Notes: generated by a model not told the origin, from the letters alone. Counted from the first letter of the stretch, positions 30,452-40,762 are shown. The stretch is DNA of 42,928 bases from Basidiobolus meristosporus CBS 931.73 (GCA_002104905.1 MCFE01000710.1:1-42928), one strand, 5' to 3'. Program-made: numbers and translations.

Positions 30452-33400
30452 ATGAATCCTCAGAATCAACCATACAGCCAGCCTGGGAGCCCACCAATCA
30501 ACAATGGCTATCCACAACAGCGGCCTCTTAATAAACTTCCCAATCCACCAAACTCTGGCATGATGCGCCCACCTAATAGCTTTTCACCCCCTCAAGGATC
30601 ATCTCCACAGCAGGGAATTCGCCCTCAAAGCGGCCAATTCCCACCTGGTGCTAGACCACCCGCTTTAGGAAGCCCAAATCAAATGCCTCCCGGACAGCGT
30701 CCTCCTATGGGTATTCATCGTCCAGCCCCACCCAACCAGCGTCCACTCAATAGCTCTTTGCGTATGTAACCCTTTTCGATGTTGACATCTATTAAGCAAT
30801 TCTTGGTCAAGATCTGATTCCATTCTCGTGCAGCTCCCGGTGGTCCCCGCCCTCAGCAACCTATCCAAAACGCCGGGGGGATGTATCAACAGAGCTCTGT
30901 AGGTCATCCTAACATTCCTTCCAGCGGACAGCCCATGATGGGCGGACGTCCTCCTTTACCTGGCCAACAAGCTGGTGGCTTTATTCCCCAACAGCAACAG
31001 CACGGCTTTCCTCAACAACAGCAAAATAATATACCCCAAGGCCAGGCCAGAGGAAGCTTGCCCAATGATAAGGACGATCTTGTGAGTCGACTATCCAGCC
31101 TGAATTTGCGCCAAAATGCTCCTGAGGTATGTAGAATCGATTCTAGCATTCTATTCTCGACAGGGTTTAACATTTTTCTTCCGAGGATAGGCTGCCAACG
31201 GACAGCATCATATGAGGCCTAAGCGTCCCTACATAGGTCCGGATGGAAGACCTATTGACCCGTCCAGTTACTACAATAACAATGACGCGCAGGGCCCTGT
31301 TGCCCCCAAACAACCCTCATTCTATAGCCCCATGGATCAACAACAAGCGCAGCCAGCGGTGGGTGGTTACACTCCCATGGCACAGCCACCGCCATCACAG
31401 TCACAACCGCAGATGCAACAGCCGATGCACCAGCCAGGTGTCCGCCCACCAGTTTCTAGCCATCCAGGTGTCGGACGTCCTGTCATGGACAATCCTCCGC
31501 GCAATCGCATCGATCCGGACCAGATTCCATCGCATATTGCTGTCCAAGAGCAAAACCAGAAAAACTTTATCGACACTCCTTACATGACTTATTCAAGAAC
31601 TGGTGTTCCCTTAGCCAGTACAAACTTCAAGGCTATCGATGAAGGTAGGCTCTAGGACAGTTTGGACGATCTCTTTGATGGGACACTCATGCGGCTTTTA
31701 GGATGCTGTAACCCAAGATTCATGCGGATGACTATGTACAATATCCCCGCATCGCCTGATCTTTTGAAGAGCTCGCATATGCCGCTTGGCATGATTGTTC
31801 AGCCATTGGCCGAACTGCGACACGATGAGGTTTTTATCGCCAGTCAAATCTCCCCTCTGACACCTGTATTCAACAAGAGCTTTTCTATCGATAGGCGCCT
31901 ATTGATGTGGTTGATTTCGGAGAAGCCGGTCCTATCAGATGTAACCGATGCCAGGGCTATATCAACCCATTTGTCACATTTATTGACGGTGGAAGGAAGT
32001 TTGTCTGCAACCTGTGTCAATTTGCAAATGAGGGTATTTTATGCTTATGAACGCGTTGTAATGCCGTGCGCGTACTCAACGTGATTGAATATCTAGTTCC
32101 GGATTCTTATTTCTCTAACCTGGATATGAATGGACGTCGCCTGGATATCGATATGAGGCCGGAATTGCGATGTGGTACTGTGGAGTTCGTGGCAACCAAG
32201 GTTTGGCCTATAGGTGCTCCGTTTTGAGTGGGTACACTTCTCACATTCATTCGCCAGGAATATTGTATTCGCCCTCCAGTTCCCGCATCTTACATTTTTG
32301 CCATTGATGTCTCTTGGAATGCCGTTCAAAATGGGATGCTTGCCTCCGCCGCTCAAGCCATTCGAGACTCCCTTTACTCTGGAAATGGAATTGCCCAAGG
32401 GATCCGGGTTGGCATCATAACCTACGATCGAAGCGTGCATTTCTACAACCTTTCAGCGAATCTTGAACAAGCTCAGATGATGGTTGTTCCCGATGTAAAC
32501 GATGTGTTTGTGCCACTGAGCGAAGGCTTCCTGATTGATCCGTATCAATCCAAAGCAGTCATAGAGGATCTATTGGAGAACCTTCCCACCATGTTCGGGA
32601 ACAACAGAATTGTCGAGCCCGCTCTTGGCGCCGCCATGCAGTCATCCTACATGGCTTTGAAGGACTTTGGTGGAAAGGTGTTTGTGTTCCATACCTGCCT
32701 GCCGACATTTGGACCAGGATCCTTAAAGAACAGAGATGACGTCAAACTCGCGGGCACAGATAAAGAGAAGACCCTCTTTGCGCCACAGGACGCATTTTAC
32801 AAGGATCTGGGGGCCAGCTTTGTTGAGTCGGGGATTAGCGTTGATATGTTCTCATTTACCAACACTTATGTTGATATTGCCACTATTGGCACGTTATCCG
32901 CGCTGACTGGTGGAGACATTCATCATTATCCCAATTTTGATGCGCAAAAAGATGGCTTCAAGTTCAATCAAGAGCTTCGGCACAATGTTTCCCGACAATA
33001 TGGGTTCAACGGTGTGTTGAGAATTAGATGTTCGAATGGCTTGAGTGTGGACGATCACTTTGGAAATTTCTACATGAGAAATGCCACTGACGTCGAGTTT
33101 GGCGGCATCGATAGCGACAAATCGATTGGAGTGGTCCTCAAACATGATGCCAAGGTGGATGAGAAGCTAGACGCCACTTTCCAATGCGCTCTGTTGTACA
33201 CTACGGCCACAGGCCAGAGAAGAATCCGTCTTCATAACCTGAGTGTTCCTACTACCACCTTAATGGCAAACATGTTCAAATATGCCGAGATGGACGCGAC
33301 CCTTAACCTGATGGTCAAGAGCGCAGTTACCCTAGCGTTGGACACTTCTCTCAAAGCGGTTCGGGATAAACTGACGGAGCAATGCTACCATATCCTTGGT

Positions 33401-34075
33401 GCTTACCGCAAACATTGTGCTTCAGCCACCTCTCCAGGGCAGTTGATCCTACCTGAAGCGTTGAAACTTTTCCCACTCAACACCTTGACGGTGCTCAAGT
33501 CCAGGGCATTAAGAAATGGAGTTGATATTTCCGTTGATTCACGCGTCGTTTGCATGCGTTTACTTAGAAGTATTGGGGTTTCGCAGTCGATAGCCTATTT
33601 CTATCCCCGGTTGTTCCCAATTCACAATCTCACGGAAAACGTCGCTTATGAGGATGAGCAAGGGGTGTTCCACCTCCCGCCCATGATTAGAGACTCCTAT
33701 TCCCGTCTTGAGGCGAATGGCGTTTATTTGCTTGAGAATACTCAGACATTGATGTGTTGGATTGGTAAAGAAGTGTCGCCGGAGTTTCTGCAAAGTTTGT
33801 TTGGCGTGGCCTCACTATCCGGGGTCGATCCCAGGATTCGTGCACTCCCGGTGTTGGACAACCCTATTTCTAAACAGGTCCAAACCCTTGTCCAACATCT
33901 TCAGAAGAATCGGGTAAGATACCCTGTGCTCCAGATTGTACGTCAATCTATGGATCAAGTGGAGCTTGAATTTGCCAACCTTTTGGTCGAGGATAAGAAC
34001 AACGATAATATGTCATATGTGGATTATTTATGCTTTATTCATCGCCAGATTCAGCACGAGTTGAGCACCGATTAA
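30452..34075 (+). CDS. SEC24: COPII coat cargo-binding subunit Sec24
   Basis: Forms the inner COPII coat with Sec23 and selects cargo at ER exit sites. Seven exons: 30452-30761, 30834-31126, 31191-31644, 31702-31829, 31895-32033, 32097-32200, 32258-34075; total 1081 residues. The first 300 residues are Pro/Gln/Gly-rich and disordered, as usual. The core starts with NPRFMRMTMYNIPASPDLL. The zinc finger has Cys 411, 414, 433 and 436 (IRCNRCQGYINPF, KFVCNLCQFANE). The trunk follows (RRLDIDMRPELRCGTVEFV, then SYIFAIDVSWNAVQNG), then the beta-sandwich, helical and C-terminal gelsolin domains (ANGVYLLENTQTLMCWIG). The zinc-finger region is cut by three introns of 57-65 nt, one with donor GTTTTT, one with GTTTGG. 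Introns cluster in the 5' half; the last 1.8 kb is one exon. Confidence 0.96.
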
Positions 34076-34865
34076 CCATGCTATCCTCATCCAACTTGAG
34101 TTGAGCACCGTACTATCCCAGATGCTCTCTAATAATGCGCTCCGCTCCAACTATCTGTCAACCTTCTCATCCCAATAAAGCTGCCTCTCTTACCTAACAA
34201 ATGTGGCTATGTTTCCAGAATGAATTGGTGGAACTTTTTACTATTTGCGTTGTAATGAACGCATCATACTACATTCGTCATGTTACACCAACGTATCAAA
34301 TATTCCTTTAATTGGCACCTTAATGTAACTATAATTCGCTGGACTCGCTACTAAAATTAGCTGGGACGAAAAAGGAAATCTCTTGGGTATTACGTTTTTT
34401 CGGGCTGAACTTGGCATAAGTGAATGGTTGGAATATAAGTACACGTAGAGGCGTAGAGGGGATGTGAGATTGCTCCGTAAATTAACTTCTCTATAATGGC
34501 CCTTACCTGTACCGACATCTTCAAATTCTTCTTTGCCGTGGTTTTCCCGCCTCTTGGTGTACTACTTGAACGTGGCCCATGCCATTGTGACCTACTGATC
34601 AATATAGCTTTAACACTCCTGGGCTATATTCCCGGAATCATCCATGCTTTCTATATTATATTGAAATATTAGCTCCGGCCGCATCATTCTGTTCATAAAG
34701 TGTACGATTACTCTACTAATCCGATAACCCCGTATCTAAAAGCGGGAAAATAAACTTCTTCGTAACCAATTTGAGTAAGGAAATAGCAGTTGGTTTTATT
34801 AAAGGTTTCCGAGTTAATGTGTGTATATAGGTAGTGATATATTGTGAATTTTACATGGCAAACAA
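34076..34865. other. Convergent intergenic region SEC24 / Gly-Asn repeat gene
   Basis: 790 bp of 3' flanks. A 13-bp block GAGTTGAGCACCG, which spans the last codons of SEC24 at 34058-34070, is repeated at 34098-34110 in its 3' UTR. No gene is seen. Confidence 0.55.
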
Positions 34866-37800
34866 TTAACGACCGAAGAATCTCTTGTAGAGAGCAGCAA
34901 CTCCACCATCGCCACTATGGTCTGAGGTGTCGTATGCACCAGCTCCTCCGTTGCCGCCATTATCTCCACCGTTGCCTCCTCCATTACCGCCGTAGCCGCC
35001 ATTACCTCCATTGCCGCCACCGTTACCGCCAGCACCGTTTCCAGTATCATAGGCACCGGCTCCTCCGTTACCACCACCATTGCCACCATTGCCTCCACCG
35101 TTGCCACCTCCGTTACCTCCATAGCCACCATTGCCACCACCATTGCCGCCATTTCCTTCACCGTTGCCACCACCGTTGCCGCCATAGCCACCATTGTCTC
35201 CACCGTTGCCACCAGCACCGTTTCCAGTATCGTAGGCACCAGCTCCACCGTTGCCACCTCCGTTGCCGCCATTGTCTGAACCATTTCCTCCACCGTTACC
35301 TCCATAGCCACCGTTCCCACCACCATTGCCGCCATTTCCTCCACCGTTGCCACCGGCACCGTTTCCAGTATCATAGGCACCAGCTCCTCCATTGCCACCA
35401 CCATTACCACCATTGTCGCCACCATTACCTCCATAGCCGCCGTTGCCACCACCGTTGCCGCCATTGTCTCCACCATTTCCTCCACCGTTACCTCCGTAGC
35501 CACCACCATTGCCGCCATTTCCACCACCGTTGCCACCAGCACCGTTTCCGGTATCATAGGCACCAGCTCCTCCGTTGCCACCATTGTCGCCACCATTTCC
35601 ACCACCGTTACCTCCATAGCCGCCGTTGCCACCACCATTACCGCCATTGTCTCCACCGTTGCCTCCACCGTTGCCACCAGCACCGTTTCCAGTATCGTAG
35701 GCACCAGCTCCTCCGTTGCCACCACCATTACCACCATTGTCGCCACCGTTACCTCCGTAGCCACCACCATTGCCCCCATTTCCACCACCGTTGCCACCAG
35801 CACCGTTTCCAGTATCGTAGGCGCCAGCTCCTCCGTTACCGCCTCCGTTACCGCCATTGTCTCCACCGTTGCCTCCACCGTTACCTCCGTAGCCACCATT
35901 GCCACCACCATTACCGCCACTTCCTCCACCGTTGCCACCAGAACCGTTTCCAGTATCGTAACCACCAGCTCCTCCGTTGCCACCACCGTTGCCGCCATTG
36001 CCACCATTGTCGCCACCATTTCCTCCACCGTTACCTCCGTAGCCGCCGTTGCCACCACCATTACCGCCATTTCCACCAGCACCGTTTCCAGTATCGTAGG
36101 CACCAGCTCCTCCGCTACCGCCTCCGTTACCGCCATTGTCGCCACCATTTCCTCCACCGTTACCTCCATAGCCGCCGTTGCCACCACCATTATCGCCATT
36201 GCCACCACCGTTGCCACCAGCACCGTTTCCAGTATCGTAGGCACCAGCTCCTCCGCTACCGCCTCCGTTACCGCCATTGTCGCCACCGTTGCCACCACCG
36301 TTACCTCCGTAGCCACCGTTGCCGCCGCCATTGCCACCACCGTTGCCACCAGCACCGTTTCCAGTATCGTAGGCACCAGCTCCTCCGCTACCGCCTCCGT
36401 TACCGCCATTGTCGCCACCATTTCCTCCACCGTTACCTCCGTAGCCACCGTTGCCGCCGCCATTGCCACCACCGTTGCCACCAGCACCGTTTCCAGTATC
36501 GTAGGCACCAGCTCCTCCGCTACCGCCTCCGTTACCGCCATTGTCGCCACCGTTGCCACCACCGTTACCGCCATTGCCACCACCGTTACCTCCGTAGCCA
36601 CCGTTGCCACCACCATTACCGCCACTTCCTCCACCGTTACCACCAGAACCGTTTCCAGTATCGTAACCACCAGCTCCTCCGTTGCCGCCACCGTTGCCGC
36701 CATTGCCACCACCGTTACCTCCGTAGCCACCATTGCCACCACCATTACCGCCACTTCCTCCACCGTTACCACCAGAACCGTTTCCAGTATCGTAACCACC
36801 AGCTCCTCCGTTGCCGCCACCGTTGCCGCCATTTCCACCACCGTTACCTCCGTAGCCACCATTGCCACCACCATTACCGCCATTTCCACCACCGTTGCCA
36901 CCAGCACCGTTTCCAGTATCGTAAGCACCAGCTCCTCCGTTACCGCCATTGTCGCCACCATTTCCTCCACCGTTACCTCCATAGCCGCCGTTGCCACCAC
37001 CATTATCGCCATTGCCACCACCGTTGCCACCAGCACCGTTTCCAGTATCGTAGGCACCAGCTCCTCCGTTACCGCCATTGTCTCCACCGTTGCCACCACC
37101 GTTACCTCCATAGCCACCATTGCCACCACCATTACCGCCACTTCCTCCACCGTTGCCACCAGAACCGTTTCCAGTATCGTAGGCGCCAGCTCCTCCGTTG
37201 CCACCACCGTTGCCGCCACCATTTCCTCCACCGTTACCTCCATAGCCGCCGTTGCCACCACCATTACCGCCATTGCCACCACCGTTGCCACCAGCACCGT
37301 TTCCAGTATTGTAGCCACCGGCTCCTCCGTTACCACCACCGTTACCGCCATTACCACCACCGTTACCACCATTGCCGCTGTGATCTGAGACATCATACGC
37401 ACCTGCACCTCCATTTCCACCACCGTTTCCTCCACCATTACCGCCACTTCCTCCGCCGTTTCCGCCAGCACCGTTTCCAGAATTGTAGGCACCAGATCCA
37501 CCGTTGCCGCCACCGTTACCGCCATTGTCGCCACCATTTCCTCCTCCGTTACCTCCATAGCCGCCGTTACCAGCACCATTGCCGCCAGCACCATTTCCAG
37601 TATCGTAGGCACCAGCTCCTCCGTTACCACCACCGTTACCACCATTGTCTCCACCGTTTCCTCCTCCGTTACCGCCATAGCCGCCATTACCTCCATTTCC
37701 TCCACCGTTACCGTTTCCTCCACCATTGCCACCGTAGCCGCCGTTTCCTCCATTGCCACCGCCATTACCACCTAATCCTCCAGAGAGGTCGCTAGTGTCA

Positions 37801-37919
37801 TAAGAGCCAACACCCCCAGCACCAGCACCAGCACCAGCATGACCAGAGCCTGAGCTTCCGGCGCCAACCGAGCAGGCAGCAGAGAGGACGAAGAGAAGGG
37901 CAGGAGCAGAGAATTTCAT
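34866..37919 (-). CDS. Secreted Gly/Asn-rich tandem-repeat protein (structural or adhesive, unknown family)
   Basis: Intronless, 1017 residues, ATG 37919 to TAA. A signal peptide is clear (MKFSAPALLFVLSAACSVGA), followed by a short Gly/Ser/Ala linker. Residues about 39-990 are an array of Gly and Asn with regularly placed Tyr and Asp. Roughly twenty units of 37-70 residues (commonly 43-44) each combine an anchor YDTGNGAGG or YDTGNGSGG with NGGGNGG stretches, a YGGNGGGNGG block and a DNGGNGG block. There is no Cys, Trp, Pro or Met in the array and almost no hydrophobic residue except Tyr, Ala and one Val. The end departs from the repeat: VAALYKRFFGR. No GPI signal or membrane helix follows. 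A TATATAAG lies 86 nt upstream. A cell-wall, matrix or adhesive role is inferred from composition; no family is recognised. Copy number may be affected by assembly. Confidence 0.85.
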   Translation of the reverse strand: MKFSAPALLFVLSAACSVGAGSSGSGHAGAGAGAGGVGSYDTSDLSGGLGGNGGGNGGNGGYGGNGGGNGNGGGNGGNGGYGGNGGGNGGDNGGNGGGNGGAGAYDTGNGAGGNGAGNGGYGGNGGGNGGDNGGNGGGNGGSGAYNSGNGAGGNGGGSGGNGGGNGGGNGGAGAYDVSDHSGNGGNGGGNGGNGGGNGGAGGYNTGNGAGGNGGGNGGNGGGNGGYGGNGGGNGGGNGGGNGGAGAYDTGNGSGGNGGGSGGNGGGNGGYGGNGGGNGGDNGGNGGAGAYDTGNGAGGNGGGNGDNGGGNGGYGGNGGGNGGDNGGNGGAGAYDTGNGAGGNGGGNGGNGGGNGGYGGNGGGNGGNGGGNGGAGGYDTGNGSGGNGGGSGGNGGGNGGYGGNGGGNGGNGGGNGGAGGYDTGNGSGGNGGGSGGNGGGNGGYGGNGGGNGGNGGGNGGDNGGNGGGSGGAGAYDTGNGAGGNGGGNGGGNGGYGGNGGGNGGDNGGNGGGSGGAGAYDTGNGAGGNGGGNGGGNGGYGGNGGGNGGDNGGNGGGSGGAGAYDTGNGAGGNGGGNGDNGGGNGGYGGNGGGNGGDNGGNGGGSGGAGAYDTGNGAGGNGGNGGGNGGYGGNGGGNGGDNGGNGGNGGGNGGAGGYDTGNGSGGNGGGSGGNGGGNGGYGGNGGGNGGDNGGNGGGNGGAGAYDTGNGAGGNGGGNGGNGGGYGGNGGDNGGNGGGNGGAGAYDTGNGAGGNGGGNGGDNGGNGGGNGGYGGNGGGNGGDNGGNGGAGAYDTGNGAGGNGGGNGGNGGGYGGNGGGNGGDNGGNGGGNGGYGGNGGDNGGNGGGNGGAGAYDTGNGAGGNGGGNGGNGGGNGGYGGNGGGNGSDNGGNGGGNGGAGAYDTGNGAGGNGGDNGGYGGNGGGNGEGNGGNGGGNGGYGGNGGGNGGGNGGNGGGNGGAGAYDTGNGAGGNGGGNGGNGGYGGNGGGNGGDNGGNGGAGAYDTSDHSGDGGVAALYKRFFGR
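34938..37805 (-). repeat. Coding tandem-repeat array, near-identical units of about 110-210 bp
   Basis: The repeated nucleotide blocks around the anchor (plus-strand CCGTTTCCAGTATCGTAGGC) recur with one or no mismatch many times. The most similar neighbours are 132-bp units between about 36230 and 36500, which differ at only a few bases. All three minus-strand frames and one plus-strand frame are open here because the unit contains no stop in them. Confidence 0.9.
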
Positions 37920-38004
37920 GTTGCAAAGGTATAAAAGTTTGTAAAACGAATATATTCAAGTGTTTACAAAGCACACTGATGAATGAGAGAGAGGGCAAGG
38001 GGGC

Positions 38005-38012
38005 CTTATATA
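38005..38012 (-). promoter_or_regulatory. TATA box of the Gly/Asn repeat gene
   Basis: TATATAAG on the minus strand, 86 nt before the ATG. Position and sequence fit a regulated, potentially strong promoter. Confidence 0.55.
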
Positions 38013-38871
38013 GCATAGCGAAGGATATCGAATACTCAAATCACCCAGACGATTGGAATTACGTAGAATGGAAAATAAAATGAGCTTCACCTTTACAATA
38101 AAGATTCCCTCCTCCTGAATCCCCCACTCCCTTCGTTCTCCTGTAGATTCCCCTGAAATTGGAACATTGTTGTGAAACAAGAACATGCTCAATTGTTTAG
38201 TCATGTATGTCAATGGACTTTGGCTGTGTCTCGCAGCAACCTTTCCAAGAAATCTGCTCGCCACCATCCTGGATCGGATTTGCAGTGAAAATACTGACAT
38301 CTCCAACCATCAAGTTGCGCAGCCGACACACAGATACACGCGAACGCACATATACAAGAATCCACGCACACACATAGTATATCAGGGTGTAGAAGGGACT
38401 CTTTGACAGCAACTGGGGAGACCATTTACTTTCGAGATGTGCTCAGCGTTTCGTGAGTTGGTATGGGGGAGATTATACCGAAGGATCCGATTCAAACAAG
38501 CCTATTCATTAGGAGTGGGAGGATGGACAACCCGGTTTTTGATTGATTAGTGGGACTCCTATACACTGGCTGGATCACTGTCGCCATTCTACTTCTCGCC
38601 TTTACCTCTGCTTATGCGGAGATTTCTAGAGGGACATTGTGTGTTTGATGTTTGTGTCTGTTGGCTGCATTATTGCTCTTTTGTTTGAAAAAGGGAGGTT
38701 TCAGGATTAGCTGCTGCAACAGAAATAGGTCTGGTCTCTAAGTTTGTTGGTCAAGCTGCGGGTGGTGATCTCGATTGAGCACATTGTGGAATCAACCGAT
38801 CGGGGATTTCATTGGTGAGGTTGGAAAACACTAATTTGATTCCCTCATTTATTAACATTCCCATTCCATTA

Positions 38872-38916
38872 AATATTACTCCATGATACACTTTGAATAT
38901 TACTCCATGATACACT
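38872..38916 (+). repeat. 21-bp direct repeat, 24-bp period
   Basis: AATATTACTCC followed by ATGATACACT occurs twice, at 38872-38892 and 38896-38916, separated by three bases. Recent short duplication. Confidence 0.95.
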
Positions 38917-39036
38917 AGATAACCATTGGAATTCAGTTTAACTTAAGATACAGGACCCGCCGCGGGCTTGGCCAATCCAAAATTATACTGATCTAAGCCC
39001 GAAGCACCGATCCGCAGACAATGGGAGCGTAAATAA

Positions 39037-39063
39037 TCCATGAATTTCCTTAATATTCATGGA
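39037..39063. repeat. Perfect 9-bp inverted repeat upstream of the J-domain gene
   Basis: TCCATGAAT at 39037-39045 and its complement ATTCATGGA at 39055-39063, with a 9-nt AT-rich spacer. It lies 310 bp before the start codon. A dimeric regulator site is possible but unsupported by any known motif. Confidence 0.8.
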
Positions 39064-39371
39064 ATAGAATTTGGCTTCTCCAACGTGTGTTTTTCCTTCT
39101 CCCTACTGAGCTTGCTTCGGTGTGAGTTTTCTCCCTTTTTCCAGGTCGTCAAGTTAGCAGCACCGCATTCTGCCTCCCTCAAGATACTCCTCTCGACTTG
39201 ACTTACTGCTGAATCCCCCACTGTTGTGGTAATTAAACGAGGTCAATTGGCTCAAGAAGGCTCTACGCGGGAAACGTAGAAACAGAAGCTTCCTAATTTT
39301 GTTGTTCAAAAAGAAACCCCTCCCTTGAGAAGGTTCCAACCACCCATCCGAAAGTTCTTCAACCCCTCTTT

Positions 39372-39383
39372 ATGAATGGATAG
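39372..39383 (+). promoter_or_regulatory. Three-codon upstream ORF overlapping the J-domain gene start
   Basis: The bases ATGAATGGATAG hold ATG AAT GGA TAG in one frame and the main ATG four bases in. The uORF therefore ends inside the third codon of the main frame. It can matter only if the transcript begins upstream of 39372, which is not shown. Confidence 0.45.
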
Positions 39384-40762
39384 AAATACAGTGGAATTGT
39401 ACGAAACGCTCAACGTGAGCAAAACCGCCACACCCGAGGAGCTCAAGAAAGCCTATCGTAGGTTGGCGCTCAGATACCACCCCGACAAGAATCCTGATGC
39501 TGCCGACCAGGTAAACCACCCAACCCGTGCCTACAAAGTCCTACTGTAGTAACCAATTACTTGAGAATAGTTCAAGGCCATCAGCCATGCTTACGAGATT
39601 TTGAGTAAGTGCTTGCTACCCTTCAATCATCGGTTGCTCCAAACGGCTAACCTTCCTTGCAGGCGATCCGAAGAAAAGGGCGGTGTATGACAAATATGGC
39701 GAAATGGGGGTGAATATGCTCGGCACGGTCGCTGGCGCCTTCTTGGACCCAGAAATCAGTGATATGCTTTGCGTCTTCTTTGTCACCACATCGTTTTTCA
39801 TTTTGATGGTCGTGCTCTTCTGCACCTTCTTGTCGTTGAGAGTGGATCTCAAGACCCAGTGGTCGTACGCGGTTGTTTTCATTCCCCTGTGGATCATCGA
39901 CGCTATTCTTGGCTTTGTTCTTGTCGGAAGGTTCTTCAAACAACCCAAACTAGAGGAGATGGAGGAGGTGGACGGGGAGTTCGATGGACCCATCGAGGAT
40001 AGAGAGGAGCTTCTGAAGAAACGCCAACAGGTGTATCTTTTACAGAACTGCATCACGTTTGCCTACTTTGCTTTGATTGTGCTGTTCCAAATCTTCATTG
40101 TCGTGCAGCAATCTGTGCACTGGTCAACCGTGGTGACGTTCATCCCTTGGATCATTCTCGAGGCCATCAACTTTGTCCGACTCACCATCCAATTCTACAC
40201 ATCGTTGCACGCTGGTGTAAGTGAAGATGGCATGCCAGTCAGCTTGCCCCTCAATGTCAAACTCCACTTTGCTTTTGAGCATTACTGGTGGTTTGTGCTT
40301 CGCGTTCTGCTTATCATTCTGCTAGTTCTACGCATCAACGAAGATATCACTGTGAGCTGGGGTGTCGTGTTTATTCCGTTATACCTAGTTGGCGTGCGCT
40401 ACTTGGTGTGGATCGTAAGTGCCTATACGAAGCTTCGACGAATCGACGTTGAAGAGGCAAGACAGCAGAGCAAGGCCCTCCTCATCTTAGGTGTATTGGT
40501 GTTCGTTGTTTTCGGCACATTGTTCTATGCCTTGGTTGGTTTGCTTGCCAGAAAGCTGGACAGCAACTCGGTGACCCTGGCTGTCGTGTTCATCCCAATC
40601 TTCATTGTGTTAACTCTGGCATTCTGCTGTTCAGCGTGCTGCTTACCTTGTATTCTCCTTAATCCGCCCATGGAGGACTCCGAAAACGGAACCACCGGTC
40701 TGCTTCGAGTCGTTTCCCCTGATCGCAGAATCACCTACTCGTCCAATTCCACCACTGTATGA
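39376..40762 (+). CDS. J-domain protein fused to a TMEM185-like multipass membrane domain
   Basis: Three exons, 39376-39510, 39571-39604 (34 nt) and 39663-40762, give 422 residues. Residues 4-70 are a complete J domain: [20 protein letters not shown], the HPD motif in [14 protein letters not shown], then [21 protein letters not shown]. The stretch [13 protein letters not shown] is very like animal cysteine-string protein DNAJC5. From about 85 on the protein is a multipass domain with the theme [12 protein letters not shown] recurring as [23 protein letters not shown] and [12 protein letters not shown], the repeat pattern of the TMEM185/Fragile-X-F family. A cysteine cluster [10 protein letters not shown] follows the last helix. 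Expected role: recruit Hsp70 to a membrane, the J domain facing the cytosol. Membrane and client are unknown. The J domain activity is expected because HPD is intact. Confidence 0.88.

Larger units (their letters stand above)
37920..39375. other. Divergent intergenic region, Gly/Asn repeat gene and J-domain gene
   Basis: 1.46 kb holding both promoters. It contains a 21-bp direct repeat (38872-38892 and 38896-38916) and a 9-bp inverted repeat (39037-39045 and 39055-39063). Small ORFs at 37956-38425 have no domain features. No RNA gene is recognised. Confidence 0.55.

Noticed and set aside
34844-37795. 983-codon plus-strand ORF (His/Arg/Leu-rich) and 985-codon minus-strand ORF (Val/Met/Ala/Glu/Thr-rich) over the repeat gene
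   Set aside because: Both arise because the repeated unit has no stop in those frames. Only the 34866-37919 frame has a signal peptide, a sensible start, a promoter and a non-repeat end.
34938-37805. CRISPR-like regular repeats
   Set aside because: Units are variable, coding, without unique spacers, and the genome is eukaryotic.
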